From NCBI GenBank assembly GCA_905234705.1, contig CAJOIB010000011.1, positions 1-36,562 of the forward strand: 36,562 nt of DNA, in the 5' to 3' direction. The DNA is from an uncultured Selenomonadaceae bacterium (lineage in GTDB: Bacteria > Bacillota > Negativicutes > Selenomonadales > Selenomonadaceae). The position numbers and the translations under genes were made by a program. Numbering within the stretch: the first letter of the stretch is position 1; every line of letters starts with the position of its first letter. Shown here one piece after another: positions 23,745 to 31,929 of this stretch. A model generated the notes under the pieces. It saw only the letters and a list, made by a program, of their open reading frames with translations. It did no database searches and had not been told where the DNA came from.

Positions 23745-24196
23745 TTTCGGCGTTCGGAAAAAAATTTTATCAAAAGTTCGCGGCACTCATTTTCCAAAAT
23801 TCCGGCAGTGATTTTAAGCTGATGATTCAGCGCAGGATTATTTGTGATATTAAACAGCGATTCAACTGCCCCAAATTTCGCGTCTACAGCCCCGTAGACA
23901 AGCCTTTGAACTCGACTTAGTATCAAAGCCCCAGAGCACATTGGACAGGGCTCTAGCGTGGCGTACAGCGTTAAATCGGATAATCGTCGCCGCCCCAATT
24001 TTTTACTCGCCTCGCGCAGAACAAGCATTTCAGCATGAGCCGTTGCGTCATTTAGTTGCTCAATGCGATTGTGATTGCCGCAAATTAAAATGCCGCCCTC
24101 GTCAACAAGGACAGCACCTATCGGAACTTCGCCTTCTTCGTACGCCTTCATAGCTTCGTCAAGAGCCAGACGCATATTTTTTTCGTCCGCCAACAT
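23732..24196 (-). CDS. tadA: tRNA-specific adenosine deaminase
   Basis: Zinc enzyme that turns adenosine 34 of tRNA-Arg(ACG) into inosine. The 154 residues show the deaminase signature: EGEVPIGAVLVDEGGIL, the zinc histidine and proton-shuttle glutamate in DATAHAEMLVLREAS, and the two zinc cysteines in TLEPCPMCSGALILSRV, then VYGAVDAKFGAVESLF. AGGAGTGA precedes the ATG, overlapping the stop of the small upstream gene, so the two are likely co-transcribed. Confidence 0.95.
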   Translation of the reverse strand: MLADEKNMRLALDEAMKAYEEGEVPIGAVLVDEGGILICGNHNRIEQLNDATAHAEMLVLREASKKLGRRRLSDLTLYATLEPCPMCSGALILSRVQRLVYGAVDAKFGAVESLFNITNNPALNHQLKITAGILENECRELLIKFFSERRNCQI

Positions 24197-24206
24197 TCAA
24201 TCACTC

Positions 24207-24461
24207 CTATTGCAATAACGCTTCCAAACTTAACCCGCTGGTATAAAATAAAGATTGTGTGCCAATGCTCGTCAAATCCAGATTATAAGCTTCGGGAATT
24301 GGGCTAGCCTTGTTAGGTGTGGATTTTTTGCTCATAGCCCGCCGCAGTTCCTCAAGAAAAGAACTTTCCTTATCGCCGTGATTATTGCGGCTGTCGAATC
24401 TGCGTCCAACGTCATTATCGACTGGCTTTACTCTGGTAATAGGTTCAATGCGCTCAATCAT
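24207..24461 (-). CDS. Small uncharacterised protein upstream of tadA
   Basis: An 84-residue polar protein that I do not recognise. It begins MIERIEPITRVKPVDNDVG, contains a charged central part (ESSFLEELRRAMSKKST) and ends with TSIGTQSLFYTSGLSLEALLQ. There is no signal peptide, membrane helix or cysteine. I chose ATG 24461, which has GGGGG eight bases upstream, over a TTG two codons earlier. Its stop lies ten bases before the tadA ATG and includes part of the tadA ribosome site, so it appears to be a real translated gene. Codon use is like its neighbours. Confidence 0.6.
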   Translation of the reverse strand: MIERIEPITRVKPVDNDVGRRFDSRNNHGDKESSFLEELRRAMSKKSTPNKASPIPEAYNLDLTSIGTQSLFYTSGLSLEALLQ

Positions 24462-24525
24462 TTTCAAAACCCCCTTCCATTCAATTACTATATCGTTATA
24501 TTACGAAAAAAAATAAACCCCTTTT

Positions 24526-24601
24526 CAGGGGTCAGGGACAAGGGGCAAGGGGTCAGGGGTTTGAATCACTATTCCCTTTTCACTTTACACTGTTCACTTA
24601 C
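24526..24601. repeat. 7-nt periodic intergenic repeat, locus 2 (after mdh)
   Basis: Ten heptads and one 6-mer: CAGGGGT, CAGGGAC, AAGGGGC, AAGGGGT, CAGGGGT, then TTGAAT, then CACTATT, CCCTTTT, CACTTTA, CACTGTT, CACTTAC. The left arm is G-rich and the right arm C-rich. The right arm runs into the mdh stop codon (24598-24600). Confidence 0.85.
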
Positions 24602-25548
24602 TTAAGAGCGTCGCCGAGTTTGGAATTGGTATTGCGCGCCGCCTGAACGCTTTCGTCAAATTTAGCCTTTTCTTCGTCGGAGAATTGAATCTCAACGATT
24701 TTTTCACAGCCCTCTTTGCCGAGAATGACAGGAACGCCAATGCACAAATCCTTTTCGCCATATTCGCCATCAAGATAAACACAGCACGGAATAAGCTTTT
24801 TCGCGTCAAGAGCAATAGCTTCAACAAGAGCCGCCGCCGCTGCGCCAGGTGCATACCAAGCCGATGTTCCCAAAAGTTTCGTACAGGTCGCGCCGCCAAC
24901 TTTCGTAGCCTCAACAGCTTTGTCAAGCGCCTCTTTGCTCAAAAGTTGAGTTACCGGAATGCCGCGGTAAGTCGCAATGCTCGCAAGCGGTACCATTGTT
25001 TTATCGCTGTGTCCGCCAACTACCATGCCGTCAACGTCAGTCGGCGTCGCAGGATAACCAGCCTCATTGAGCGCTTCAGCAAGATAATAGCGGAAACGAC
25101 TGCTGTCCAACATGCCGCCTTGACCAATAACGCGATTTCTCGGAAGTTTGGAATCTTTCAGCGTCAAATAAGTCATTGCGTCCATCGGATTTGAAATGAT
25201 AATCAAAATTGCGTCCGGCGAAAATTCAAGAATCTGGTCGACAACGCTTTTAACGATTTTTGCGTTAGTGCCAATAAGATCTTCGCGGCTCATGCCAGGT
25301 TTGCGCGGAATGCCCGACGTAATAACGACAACTTGAGAGCCCGCCGTCGCCGCATAATTATTCGTTACGCCCTTAACCGTCGTGTCGAAATTGAGCATAT
25401 GCGAGGTTTGCATAATGTCCATAGCTTTGCCTTCGGACAAACCTTCTTTAATATCAATCAAAACAACTTCGCTCGCAAAGCCTTTCGTCGCCAAAACATT
25501 AGCAACGGTCGCGCCAACATTACCAGCACCAACTACTGTAACTTTCAT
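24598..25548 (-). CDS. mdh: Malate dehydrogenase
   Basis: NAD-dependent malate/oxaloacetate interconversion; 316 residues of the LDH-like MDH type. Visible: NAD-binding VVGAGNVGATVANVLA, the acidic VVLIDIKEG, substrate-binding loop SGIPRKPGMSREDL (two arginines in the malate-specific arrangement rather than the lactate glutamine), IISNPMDAMTYL, and the catalytic histidine in DVDGMVVGGHSDKTMVPL. GGAGG lies 9 bases before the ATG. It follows a rubredoxin gene by 21 bases. With the fumarase and SdhCAB genes ~4 kb away it completes the reductive route from oxaloacetate to succinate. Confidence 0.95.
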   Translation of the reverse strand: MKVTVVGAGNVGATVANVLATKGFASEVVLIDIKEGLSEGKAMDIMQTSHMLNFDTTVKGVTNNYAATAGSQVVVITSGIPRKPGMSREDLIGTNAKIVKSVVDQILEFSPDAILIIISNPMDAMTYLTLKDSKLPRNRVIGQGGMLDSSRFRYYLAEALNEAGYPATPTDVDGMVVGGHSDKTMVPLASIATYRGIPVTQLLSKEALDKAVEATKVGGATCTKLLGTSAWYAPGAAAAALVEAIALDAKKLIPCCVYLDGEYGEKDLCIGVPVILGKEGCEKIVEIQFSDEEKAKFDESVQAARNTNSKLGDALK

Positions 25549-25569
25549 TTAAAAAATCCTCCTCAAATT

Positions 25570-25728
25570 TTATTCTGCCGGTGAAAAATCCTCTTTGCCA
25601 ACGCCGCACAGCGGGCAAACAAAATCTTCCGGCAAATCTTCAAATTTAGTACCAGGCTCAATCCCATTATCGGGATCGCCCGCTTCTTCGTCGTATTCAT
25701 AGCCGCAAACATTACAAACGTACTTCAT
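25570..25728 (-). CDS. Rubredoxin
   Basis: A 52-residue iron protein, read directly from the minus strand: [19 protein letters not shown] at the start and [17 protein letters not shown] near the end. Cys5, Cys8, Cys38 and Cys41 (CxxCGY and CPxCG) hold the single Fe. It shuttles electrons, usually to peroxide- or oxygen-detoxifying enzymes in anaerobes. AGGAGGG lies seven bases before the ATG. It precedes mdh in the same transcript. Confidence 0.95.
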   Translation of the reverse strand: MKYVCNVCGYEYDEEAGDPDNGIEPGTKFEDLPEDFVCPLCGVGKEDFSPAE

Positions 25729-25759
25729 CTGCCAACCCTCCTAAAAAATCTTCAAACGA

Positions 25760-25787
25760 ATTTTAACACAACTTGCGAATTTGTCGA
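25760..25787 (-). promoter_or_regulatory. Promoter of rubredoxin-mdh, extended -10
   Basis: Minus strand TCGACA (25782-25787, 5 of 6), 16-base spacer, TAAAAT (25760-25765) preceded by TGT. It lies about 30 bases before the rubredoxin ATG. Confidence 0.7.
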
Positions 25788-25805
25788 TAGGAAATTTTAA
25801 AAAAC

Positions 25806-25834
25806 TTGATAGATAAATTTGCCTTTGCTATAAT
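25806..25834 (+). promoter_or_regulatory. Promoter of the 1,074-residue gene, extended -10
   Basis: TTGATA (25806-25811), 17-base spacer, TATAAT (25829-25834) preceded by TGC, 20 bases before the start codon and divergent from the rubredoxin promoter. Confidence 0.85.
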
Positions 25835-25854
25835 CTGCGCAGGAGAGGATATTT

Positions 25855-28800
25855 TTGGCTAATAGAAATATTTTTGAAATGCTCGGGTTGGAATTTGACC
25901 CGCCGGATAATTTGAAAAAAATTCGCGCGGCGCACGAAAATTGGAAAAAACGCCTAACCGCCGAATTGAATACAACCGTTGAACCGGAACGCTTAACTGC
26001 CATAAAAGCGGAACTGGCGATGGATAATTATATCACACAGGCGATTGAAAATCCGCGGTTGCGTCAACGCGAAGCTAAGGCTTTGAAAGACGCCCGCGTC
26101 GAACAATTGCGCCTGTACATCGACATTCAGCGCGGCGAAACTTCCGGCACTCTGCAGGTTAATCAATCTCAAATTAAACAAATCAAAGACAAATTGAAAC
26201 TTAGCGCCGAGACGATTGAAACTACGTACGTTGAGCAGGGCTTTGAAATCAAAAAGGCGCGCACGGATAAATCGATAACCGGAATTTTGAATGCGTTTTT
26301 CGTGGCGGATTCGATTATGGCGGAATTGCAGAAAAATTTTTCCGATTTTCAAACCGTGCCCGATGAAAAAAATTATCCTTGGTCGGCGAATGTTCATGAT
26401 TTGTATGAGCTGGCGTATTATTTGGAAGGGCAGATTGAGCCGTCAGCGGATTTTTACAAGCGCCGCGATACTGACGAACTGCGCGAAATTTTTAAGGCTG
26501 AGGCTAAGAAAGTTTCAGCGCCAATTCCCGCGTGGCAGTCGATTAAAGCGCTGTTGAATCTCGCGCAGACGCAAATCTTTAATTCGGACGAAAACCGCTT
26601 TAAGTACGACCATTCGCTGAAAATCGAAACGCTCAATGATTTTTTCGCAAAATTAAAAACCGCGCCCGAAGTTTTCAAACGTGATAAATATTTCGCCGAT
26701 AATTGTATAAATCGCATTCGCCGCACTTTCCAAAACTTTTTGAATTACGAATTGAGCGCCGCGCTGTACAACAAAGCCGCCGGTTTGCTCAAAGATCCGT
26801 ACGAATCAACCAGCGACGTTAGCGAAAATTTTTATTGCTTAACCTGCGTTAATTGCGGCGCGTTTGAAAGTTTTCGTACTCGCGAAGAAGCCGAGCAGGC
26901 TGTTTGCAAAGTTTGCGGCGAAAATTTTTATATCGAGTGTCCCAAGTGCGGCAAAAAAATTCCGTCCGCAGTTGACCATTGCCCATTTTGCGAATTTTCC
27001 TTGACGGAGCTCCGCCGCTATAATTATTACGTCGACCAGGCTAATGCTATGCTTGATTTGGTTGAACGCGGCGCTAAAAATTTTGCCGGTGACATCGAAT
27101 CGCTTATGTCCGAGGTCATTGAAATTTTCACCAAGGCTAAGCTGGTTAAGCCCGAAGCGCCCGAATTGAGCAAAATCGAATGGCGCATTAACAAAATCGC
27201 AACCGCTTTCAAAAATCGCGCGCTCAAAAAATGGGCTGAAGAAAAACTTCCCAGCCTCAGTACGCCGCCCGATACCGCCGTCAGCGATTGTATGGAAATT
27301 CTGCGCCGCATTAAAGATTATAAACCTGCGCGAGAGCGTTTGAGACTGATTCAGCCGAAACGCCCATTGAATATCGTTGCCGTGATTAGAAAAAATTTGC
27401 CCAAAAATCCTGCCGCCGCGTCGAATATCAGTAAAATTTCTGTCAATGCGAAATCTACCAGCGTAACCGATGCGGCGTCGAATCTGATTTGCACAATCAG
27501 CTGGCAGCCCGATAGCGATTTGGGCGTGGTTTATACGCTGATAAAAAAAATTAACGCCATTCCGCAAAATCCTCACGACGGCGAAATTGTCATTGAGAAT
27601 ACTGACAAAATCGAATTTGAAGACGCGAATGTTAAATCCGGCGTTATGTACGGCTACGCGGTTTTTGCGGTGCGGCTCGGCTCATTTTCTGAACCCGCCA
27701 CCTGCAAAGTTGTTTATTACAGCGACCTTGACGAAAATAAATTAATCGCCAAAACTGAAGACGGGCATTGTACGTTTATTTGGAAGTTGCCTTCAGAAAA
27801 TTGTTTAGGCGTGCGGATTCTGCGCAGCGACAGGGACGGCAACAATGTTGTCGTGGCGGATTGTGTACAGTCGCCGTTCGTTGACAGGCTCGTTAAAAAT
27901 CGCAAGCAGTATCAATATTGTTTGCAGTGCGTGTATTATTCGGCGGAAGAGGCGGTTTCAAATATGCAAAAATTTATCGCCGAAGCTAACAAGGAAAAGC
28001 TGAATCAAGTTTGGAAAGTCGAACAGGCGTTGCAATACAGCGAAGGTTTGACGGTTAACTTGACGCCAGAATTGCCGCCGCGTCTCATTAAAAATCTTGA
28101 CTTCAAAGTTATTGGCGGGCGCGTGCGTTTCACCTGGCAAAATTCCGGCGATTTTGTTGTTTGGTTTAAAGAAATTGTTGACGCCAAAAAAGTTCAGCTT
28201 CAGCCGAATACTACGTTTGAGCTTGATAAAATTGATGAATTGCTCGGCAACGGGCTGGTATTCCGGCGCGCTGAAAGTTCAGATCAGATTTGCGAATTTG
28301 ATTTGACGAGCGATTTGATGAAAATTGCGGTGATTAGCGCCACGCACAGCTTAGGTATTGTCAACGAAATTGTCAGCATTGCGGATATTGAGCCGTGCGA
28401 AATTGACGCTGATAAAACGAAAATTACGGCTAATCAGCTGAAACTGGTGCTGAAAACTTTGCCGAAAAATATTTACATGATTCATTACAAAGTCAGCAAC
28501 GAAGATGCGGACGAATTTTACGCGACGGTTGAAGACGCTAAGGAGCGCCACCTTAACCGAATTTACGCTACGAAATATGAGCATGATACTTCGATTACGC
28601 AGGCGCATTTGCCGCAAAAAAAGTTGTACATTACAGTTATCGGCGAATACAAACTTTCGGACGGTTCGACGGCGTATTCTGAGCCCAGCACGATGTTTTT
28701 GAATAATCGTCCGCGCGCCGAAATTTCTTATTGGTTGGAATGGGGTATGAGCGGGCTTTTTACCAAGACGCCGCAAGCTAAAAATTGCAAGCTGATAATT

Positions 28801-29079
28801 GAGAGCAAAGCTGATTTTATTCCGAGATTATTTTTGGCGTGTCGCAAGGACGGCTTGACTAACATTGACTTAAAAAATTCCGTGACGAAAGTTTTGGAAG
28901 AAATTCCCGAACAGAAAAAGGGCTTGAAAAACGGACATTTAGAAATTTTCTTATCAGATGAACTTTGGGACGAAGTATTATCGGGCGCGAATATAAAATT
29001 GTTGACGTTGCCGGAAGATGAACGCTACTTTTTTATGAAGGCGGCGAAGCCCGAAACTTTAACCGTACCGAAAAAATAA
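25855..29079 (+). CDS. Large uncharacterised protein: J-like N-terminus, two zinc ribbons, probable Fn3-like modules
   Basis: A 1,074-residue cytoplasmic protein (no signal peptide or membrane helix). Residues 1-80 (NIFEMLGLEFDPPDNLKKI ... AHENWKKRL) resemble the start of a J domain but lack HPD. Residues ~80-320 are helical. Cys331/334/351/354 and Cys362/365/376/379 make two zinc ribbons (CVNCG...CKVCG; CPKCG...CPFCE), with an extra Cys328. Residues ~385-500 are helical. From ~525 to the end are several beta-rich segments with Fn3-like features (LICTISWQPDSDLGVVYTLI; MYGYAVFAVRLGSFSEP; CTFIWKLPSENCLGVRILR; SYWLEWGMSG). The TTG start has AGGAGAGG ahead. I infer a scaffold or regulatory adaptor; no enzymatic domain is visible. 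It is a lone gene between oppositely oriented operons. I could not name a family. Confidence 0.85.
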   Translation: MANRNIFEMLGLEFDPPDNLKKIRAAHENWKKRLTAELNTTVEPERLTAIKAELAMDNYITQAIENPRLRQREAKALKDARVEQLRLYIDIQRGETSGTLQVNQSQIKQIKDKLKLSAETIETTYVEQGFEIKKARTDKSITGILNAFFVADSIMAELQKNFSDFQTVPDEKNYPWSANVHDLYELAYYLEGQIEPSADFYKRRDTDELREIFKAEAKKVSAPIPAWQSIKALLNLAQTQIFNSDENRFKYDHSLKIETLNDFFAKLKTAPEVFKRDKYFADNCINRIRRTFQNFLNYELSAALYNKAAGLLKDPYESTSDVSENFYCLTCVNCGAFESFRTREEAEQAVCKVCGENFYIECPKCGKKIPSAVDHCPFCEFSLTELRRYNYYVDQANAMLDLVERGAKNFAGDIESLMSEVIEIFTKAKLVKPEAPELSKIEWRINKIATAFKNRALKKWAEEKLPSLSTPPDTAVSDCMEILRRIKDYKPARERLRLIQPKRPLNIVAVIRKNLPKNPAAASNISKISVNAKSTSVTDAASNLICTISWQPDSDLGVVYTLIKKINAIPQNPHDGEIVIENTDKIEFEDANVKSGVMYGYAVFAVRLGSFSEPATCKVVYYSDLDENKLIAKTEDGHCTFIWKLPSENCLGVRILRSDRDGNNVVVADCVQSPFVDRLVKNRKQYQYCLQCVYYSAEEAVSNMQKFIAEANKEKLNQVWKVEQALQYSEGLTVNLTPELPPRLIKNLDFKVIGGRVRFTWQNSGDFVVWFKEIVDAKKVQLQPNTTFELDKIDELLGNGLVFRRAESSDQICEFDLTSDLMKIAVISATHSLGIVNEIVSIADIEPCEIDADKTKITANQLKLVLKTLPKNIYMIHYKVSNEDADEFYATVEDAKERHLNRIYATKYEHDTSITQAHLPQKKLYITVIGEYKLSDGSTAYSEPSTMFLNNRPRAEISYWLEWGMSGLFTKTPQAKNCKLIIESKADFIPRLFLACRKDGLTNIDLKNSVTKVLEEIPEQKKGLKNGHLEIFLSDELWDEVLSGANIKLLTLPEDERYFFMKAAKPETLTVPKK

Positions 29080-29097
29080 TACACACCAAAATAAAAA

Positions 29098-29199
29098 GGC
29101 GCTCACGGACGAGCGCCCCCGCGGCGCGCTAGTCACGTGATGTGACTATCCGCGCCGCCCTTTTCTTTGCCAGCGTTTCTTTTCGTGAAAAGAAATGCT
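29098..29199. repeat. Three-hairpin intergenic repeat, copy 2
   Basis: Hairpin 1: GGCGCTC (29098-29104), ACGGAC loop, GAGCGCC (29111-29117). Hairpin 2: GCGGCGCG (29121-29128), inner AGTCAC/GTGACT, CGCGCCGC (29151-29158), then a CCCTTTTCTTT run. Hairpin 3: TTTCTTTT/AAAAGAAA (29176-29195). It lies between the converging 1,074-residue gene and sdhB, where it could end transcription from the left. Copy 1 is at 4111-4216. Confidence 0.85.
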
Positions 29200-29208
29200 G
29201 AACTGTTT

Positions 29209-29955
29209 TTAGAAATTGAACATATTTTTCAGTGCTTGTTTATTGACGTCACGGTTCAACTGCGCAAGGTAAGTTGTAAGCTTAATGGATTTCGGGCAAA
29301 CTTCGACGCAGTTTTGACTGTTGCCGCAACTGGTAATGCCGCCCTTTTCCATGAGCGCATTTAAACGTTTAGGCGCATCGAATTTTCCGAGCGGGTGCAA
29401 ATTGAACAGATAAGCTTGAACAGTCGGCGCAGGTCCAATAAAATCTGACTGCGGACCAACATTCGGGCAAGCCTCTAAGCAGCAACCGCAAGTCATACAG
29501 TGCGAAATTTCGTAAGCGGTTTGTGCTGTGTACGGATTTTGAATCGGCGCGTCTTTAACGTCCCAAGAGCCGTCAAGTTCAACCCAGCCTTGAATTTTCT
29601 TCAAACTCTCAAACATAACGCTCCGGTCAATTAGCAAATCACGAATTACCGGAAATGTTCGCGCAGGTTGCAAATGTATTGGCTTTTTAATTTCGTCGAC
29701 AAGCGCGCAACAAGCCTGCCGCGCCCTGCCATTAATAACCATCATACACGCGCCGCAAACTTTTTCAAGGCAGTTACATTCCCACGTAACCGGCGGCACT
29801 CTCTTCCCGTCAACTGTCACGGGATTTTTTTGTATCTCCATCAAAGCGGCGACAACGTTTAAGCCAGGGCGATAGTCTACATCAAATTCTTGATTGTAGG
29901 GCTTTTCGTTTGGTCCGTCCTGCCGCTCGATTATAAATCTGACTTTATCTGGCAT
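29209..29955 (-). CDS. sdhB: Succinate dehydrogenase / fumarate reductase iron-sulfur subunit
   Basis: Electron-transfer subunit that relays electrons between the flavin subunit and the menaquinone-reactive membrane anchor. The 248 residues hold the [2Fe-2S] ligands in NCLEKVCGACMMV with a further cysteine in RQACC, and two clusters of the [4Fe-4S]/[3Fe-4S] type in SHCMTCGCCLEACPNVG and SCGNSQNCVEVCPKSI. The sequence style is that of the Bacillus-type complex. AAAGGAGC lies eight bases before the ATG. It is last in the fumarase-sdhCAB run. In an anaerobe it would work mainly in fumarate reduction, though direction is not decided by sequence. Confidence 0.95.
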   Translation of the reverse strand: MPDKVRFIIERQDGPNEKPYNQEFDVDYRPGLNVVAALMEIQKNPVTVDGKRVPPVTWECNCLEKVCGACMMVINGRARQACCALVDEIKKPIHLQPARTFPVIRDLLIDRSVMFESLKKIQGWVELDGSWDVKDAPIQNPYTAQTAYEISHCMTCGCCLEACPNVGPQSDFIGPAPTVQAYLFNLHPLGKFDAPKRLNALMEKGGITSCGNSQNCVEVCPKSIKLTTYLAQLNRDVNKQALKNMFNF

Positions 29956-29981
29956 GGAAAAAGCTCCTTTCAGTCGCTTTT

Positions 29982-30057
29982 TAGGGATTAGTGTAAAGGG
30001 ATTAGGGATTAGTGTTTAAAATCTAGCCCCTAGCCCCTTTTCCCTATACCCTATTCT
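29982..30057. repeat. 7-nt periodic intergenic repeat, locus 3 (sdhA-sdhB)
   Basis: Heptads TAGGGAT, TAGTGTA, AAGGGAT, TAGGGAT, TAGTGTT; 6-base TAAAAT centre; then CTAGCCC, CTAGCCC, CTTTTCC, CTATACC, CTATTCT. The last heptad contains the stop codon of the intact sdhA frame (CTA at 30051-30053, minus-strand TAG). Confidence 0.85.
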
Positions 30058-30217
30058 TTCTTGGCAACAGCGTAATTGCGGGCGCGCGGCTTAATCAAGG
30101 AATGGTCAAAATCGCGGTACGTAACAATCGGCTCTTCAGTTTTCGGGTCGTAATTGACGATTGTAATTTTCATAAAGCGTTCGTCGTCGCGCCCCATAAA
30201 TACCGTTTCTGCTTGCC
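30051..30217 (-). pseudogene. sdhA: Severed C-terminal end of SdhA (out of frame)
   Basis: In the frame not used by the upstream part, the minus strand reads QAETVFMGRDDERFMKI, then TYRDFDHSLIKPRARNYAVA and a stop at 30051. This is the expected C-terminal domain of a Bacillus-type SdhA, whose C-terminus has a similar run of basic residues. It joins the main frame if one base is restored next to the GG at 30216-30217. With that base the protein would be 597 residues, the normal length. Confidence 0.8.
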
Positions 30218-31843
30218 ATTTTCAAGAACAATTTTAGCATGAGCGCCGCGGCTCTCGTCACGCATTCTCGCGCCTTTGGTTATCGCCATCGCGTAAAGAA
30301 TCATATTGCGAAGTTGACGCACAAACATAGCCTCTTGATTGGCAACCGGCGAATGGTCGGTAATTCCAATGTCATTCCAACGCTTGAGCAATTTTTTCAA
30401 TTCAACCAGGCAAGCGTCCAAGCCGTTATTGTCGCGCTCAATCGCAACGTATTTGTACATTAAATCGCCCATTTCGTGGTGGAGCTTATGCGCATTTTCC
30501 GAGCCGTTCATTGTCAAAATTTTATCGTATTCATTTTGGACTTCGCGGCGCGCGGCTTCTAAATCAGCGTCAGAAAGTTCACTGCCCTTGTTGCCGGTTT
30601 TCGCCCACTTCATAGCTTCCGGACCGGAAACAGTTCCCGAATAAGCCGCACTTAAAAGCGAATTAGCGCCCAAGCGATTTGCGCCGTGATATTGATAATC
30701 GCATTCGCCGCTCGCCATTAAGCCAGGAATATTCGTATTGTGCACGCGGTCAACCCAAATGCCGCCCATCGAATAATGCACGCTTGGGAAAATTTCCATT
30801 GGAACTTTGCGCGGGTCTTGTCCAACAAATTCGCTGTACATTTCCAGAATGCCGCCGAGTTTACGCTCAAGATAGCCGCTGTCAATGTGCGACAAATCCA
30901 GATAAACGCGATTTTCGCCGTTAATGCCTAAGCCCATATGCACACAAACTTTGTAAATGGCGCGGCTGGCAACGTCACGCGGCACTAAATTTCCGTACGC
31001 AGGATACATTTCCTCAAGGAAATACCACGGCTTACCGTCTTTATAAACCCAAACGCGCCCGCCTTCACCGCGGCAAGCCTCGCTCATTAATCTATTTTTA
31101 TCTGAGCCTGGAATCGCCGTCGGGTGAATCTGAATAAATTCCGGATTGGCAATTTCCGCGCCCTGCTGATAAACCGCACTAACCGCTGAGCCGTTGCAAA
31201 TAGTTGACGCAGTACAGCGCCCAAAAACTTGACCAGGTCCGCCAGTTGCCAAAATTACCGTGTCAGCCCTAAACGCGCGAATTTCCATTGTATTCATATT
31301 CTGCGCGACTAAGCCGCGACAAATGCCTTCGCGATTTTTGATAATCTTAATAAATTCCCAGAATTCAAATTTATGGACAGAGCCTTTGACTTCCCAGCGT
31401 CTAACTTGTTCGTCGAGCGCGTATAAAATTTGTTGCCCCGTCGTCGAACCCGCAAAGCAAGTGCGTTTATGTTTTTGCCCGCCGAAATTTCTCAAATCTA
31501 AAACGCCTTCAGAAGTGCGCGTAAATGGTACGCCCATTCTGTCGAACATTTTAATAAGTTTCGGAGCCGCCTCTACCATACCCTTAACAGCAATTTGATC
31601 CGCTAAAAAGTCGCCGCCGTAAACCGTATCGTCGAAATGCTCATAAATGCTGTCGTGTTCGCCCTTGGTATCCATACAGGCGTTAATGCCGCCCTGCGCG
31701 CAAAGCGAATGTGAACGCTTAACGGGGCAGTATGAAAACAAGTCAACTTCGCCGCCCAATTCGCAAACTTTGATTGTGGCGAGCAAGCCCGAAATACCGC
31801 CGCCGACTATTGCAATTTTCTTTTTGCTCATATCTTTAGCCAT
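30170..31843 (-). CDS. sdhA: Succinate dehydrogenase / fumarate reductase flavoprotein subunit, frameshifted near the end
   Basis: FAD subunit interconverting succinate and fumarate. FAD binding is seen in KIAIVGGGISGLLATIKV; the flavin-linked histidine is in RSHSLCAQGGINAC; the substrate/active-site regions are FIQIHPTAIPGSDKN, RGEGGRVWV and PSVHYSMGGIWVD; HGANRLGANSLL is the FAD-capping segment. This open frame stops at 557 residues after the point where a one-base loss near 30216-30217 shifts it (…KIVLENG, then KQKRYLWGATTNAL, which is not SdhA-like). The correct ending continues in the other frame to 30051. GGAGG lies seven bases before the ATG. In a fermenting anaerobe it would act as fumarate reductase. 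Frameshift is either sequencing error or a recent mutation. Confidence 0.92.
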   Translation of the reverse strand: MAKDMSKKKIAIVGGGISGLLATIKVCELGGEVDLFSYCPVKRSHSLCAQGGINACMDTKGEHDSIYEHFDDTVYGGDFLADQIAVKGMVEAAPKLIKMFDRMGVPFTRTSEGVLDLRNFGGQKHKRTCFAGSTTGQQILYALDEQVRRWEVKGSVHKFEFWEFIKIIKNREGICRGLVAQNMNTMEIRAFRADTVILATGGPGQVFGRCTASTICNGSAVSAVYQQGAEIANPEFIQIHPTAIPGSDKNRLMSEACRGEGGRVWVYKDGKPWYFLEEMYPAYGNLVPRDVASRAIYKVCVHMGLGINGENRVYLDLSHIDSGYLERKLGGILEMYSEFVGQDPRKVPMEIFPSVHYSMGGIWVDRVHNTNIPGLMASGECDYQYHGANRLGANSLLSAAYSGTVSGPEAMKWAKTGNKGSELSDADLEAARREVQNEYDKILTMNGSENAHKLHHEMGDLMYKYVAIERDNNGLDACLVELKKLLKRWNDIGITDHSPVANQEAMFVRQLRNMILYAMAITKGARMRDESRGAHAKIVLENGKQKRYLWGATTNAL

Positions 31844-31860
31844 AAAAAAACCTCCGGTTT

Positions 31861-31923
31861 TTTAGTGATTATAGTGATTAGAACTATTCACTACTCACTA
31901 CTCACTACTCACTATCCACTAAC
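31861..31923. repeat. 7-nt periodic intergenic repeat, locus 4 (sdhC-sdhA)
   Basis: The right arm is CACTACT three times in succession (31889-31909), then CACTATC and CACTAAC. The left arm has TTAGTGATTATAGTGATTAG with looser spacing. It occupies nearly all of the spacer between the sdhC stop and the sdhA ribosome site. Confidence 0.85.
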
Positions 31924-31929
31924 TTTACC

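Noticed and set aside
24526-24601. CRISPR array
   Set aside because: The units are 7 bases with no repeat-spacer alternation and no cas genes.
26839-27576. 245-codon minus-strand frame inside the large orphan gene
   Set aside because: Arginine/phenylalanine-heavy shadow translation; the plus strand carries paired zinc-ribbon cysteines and a promoter.
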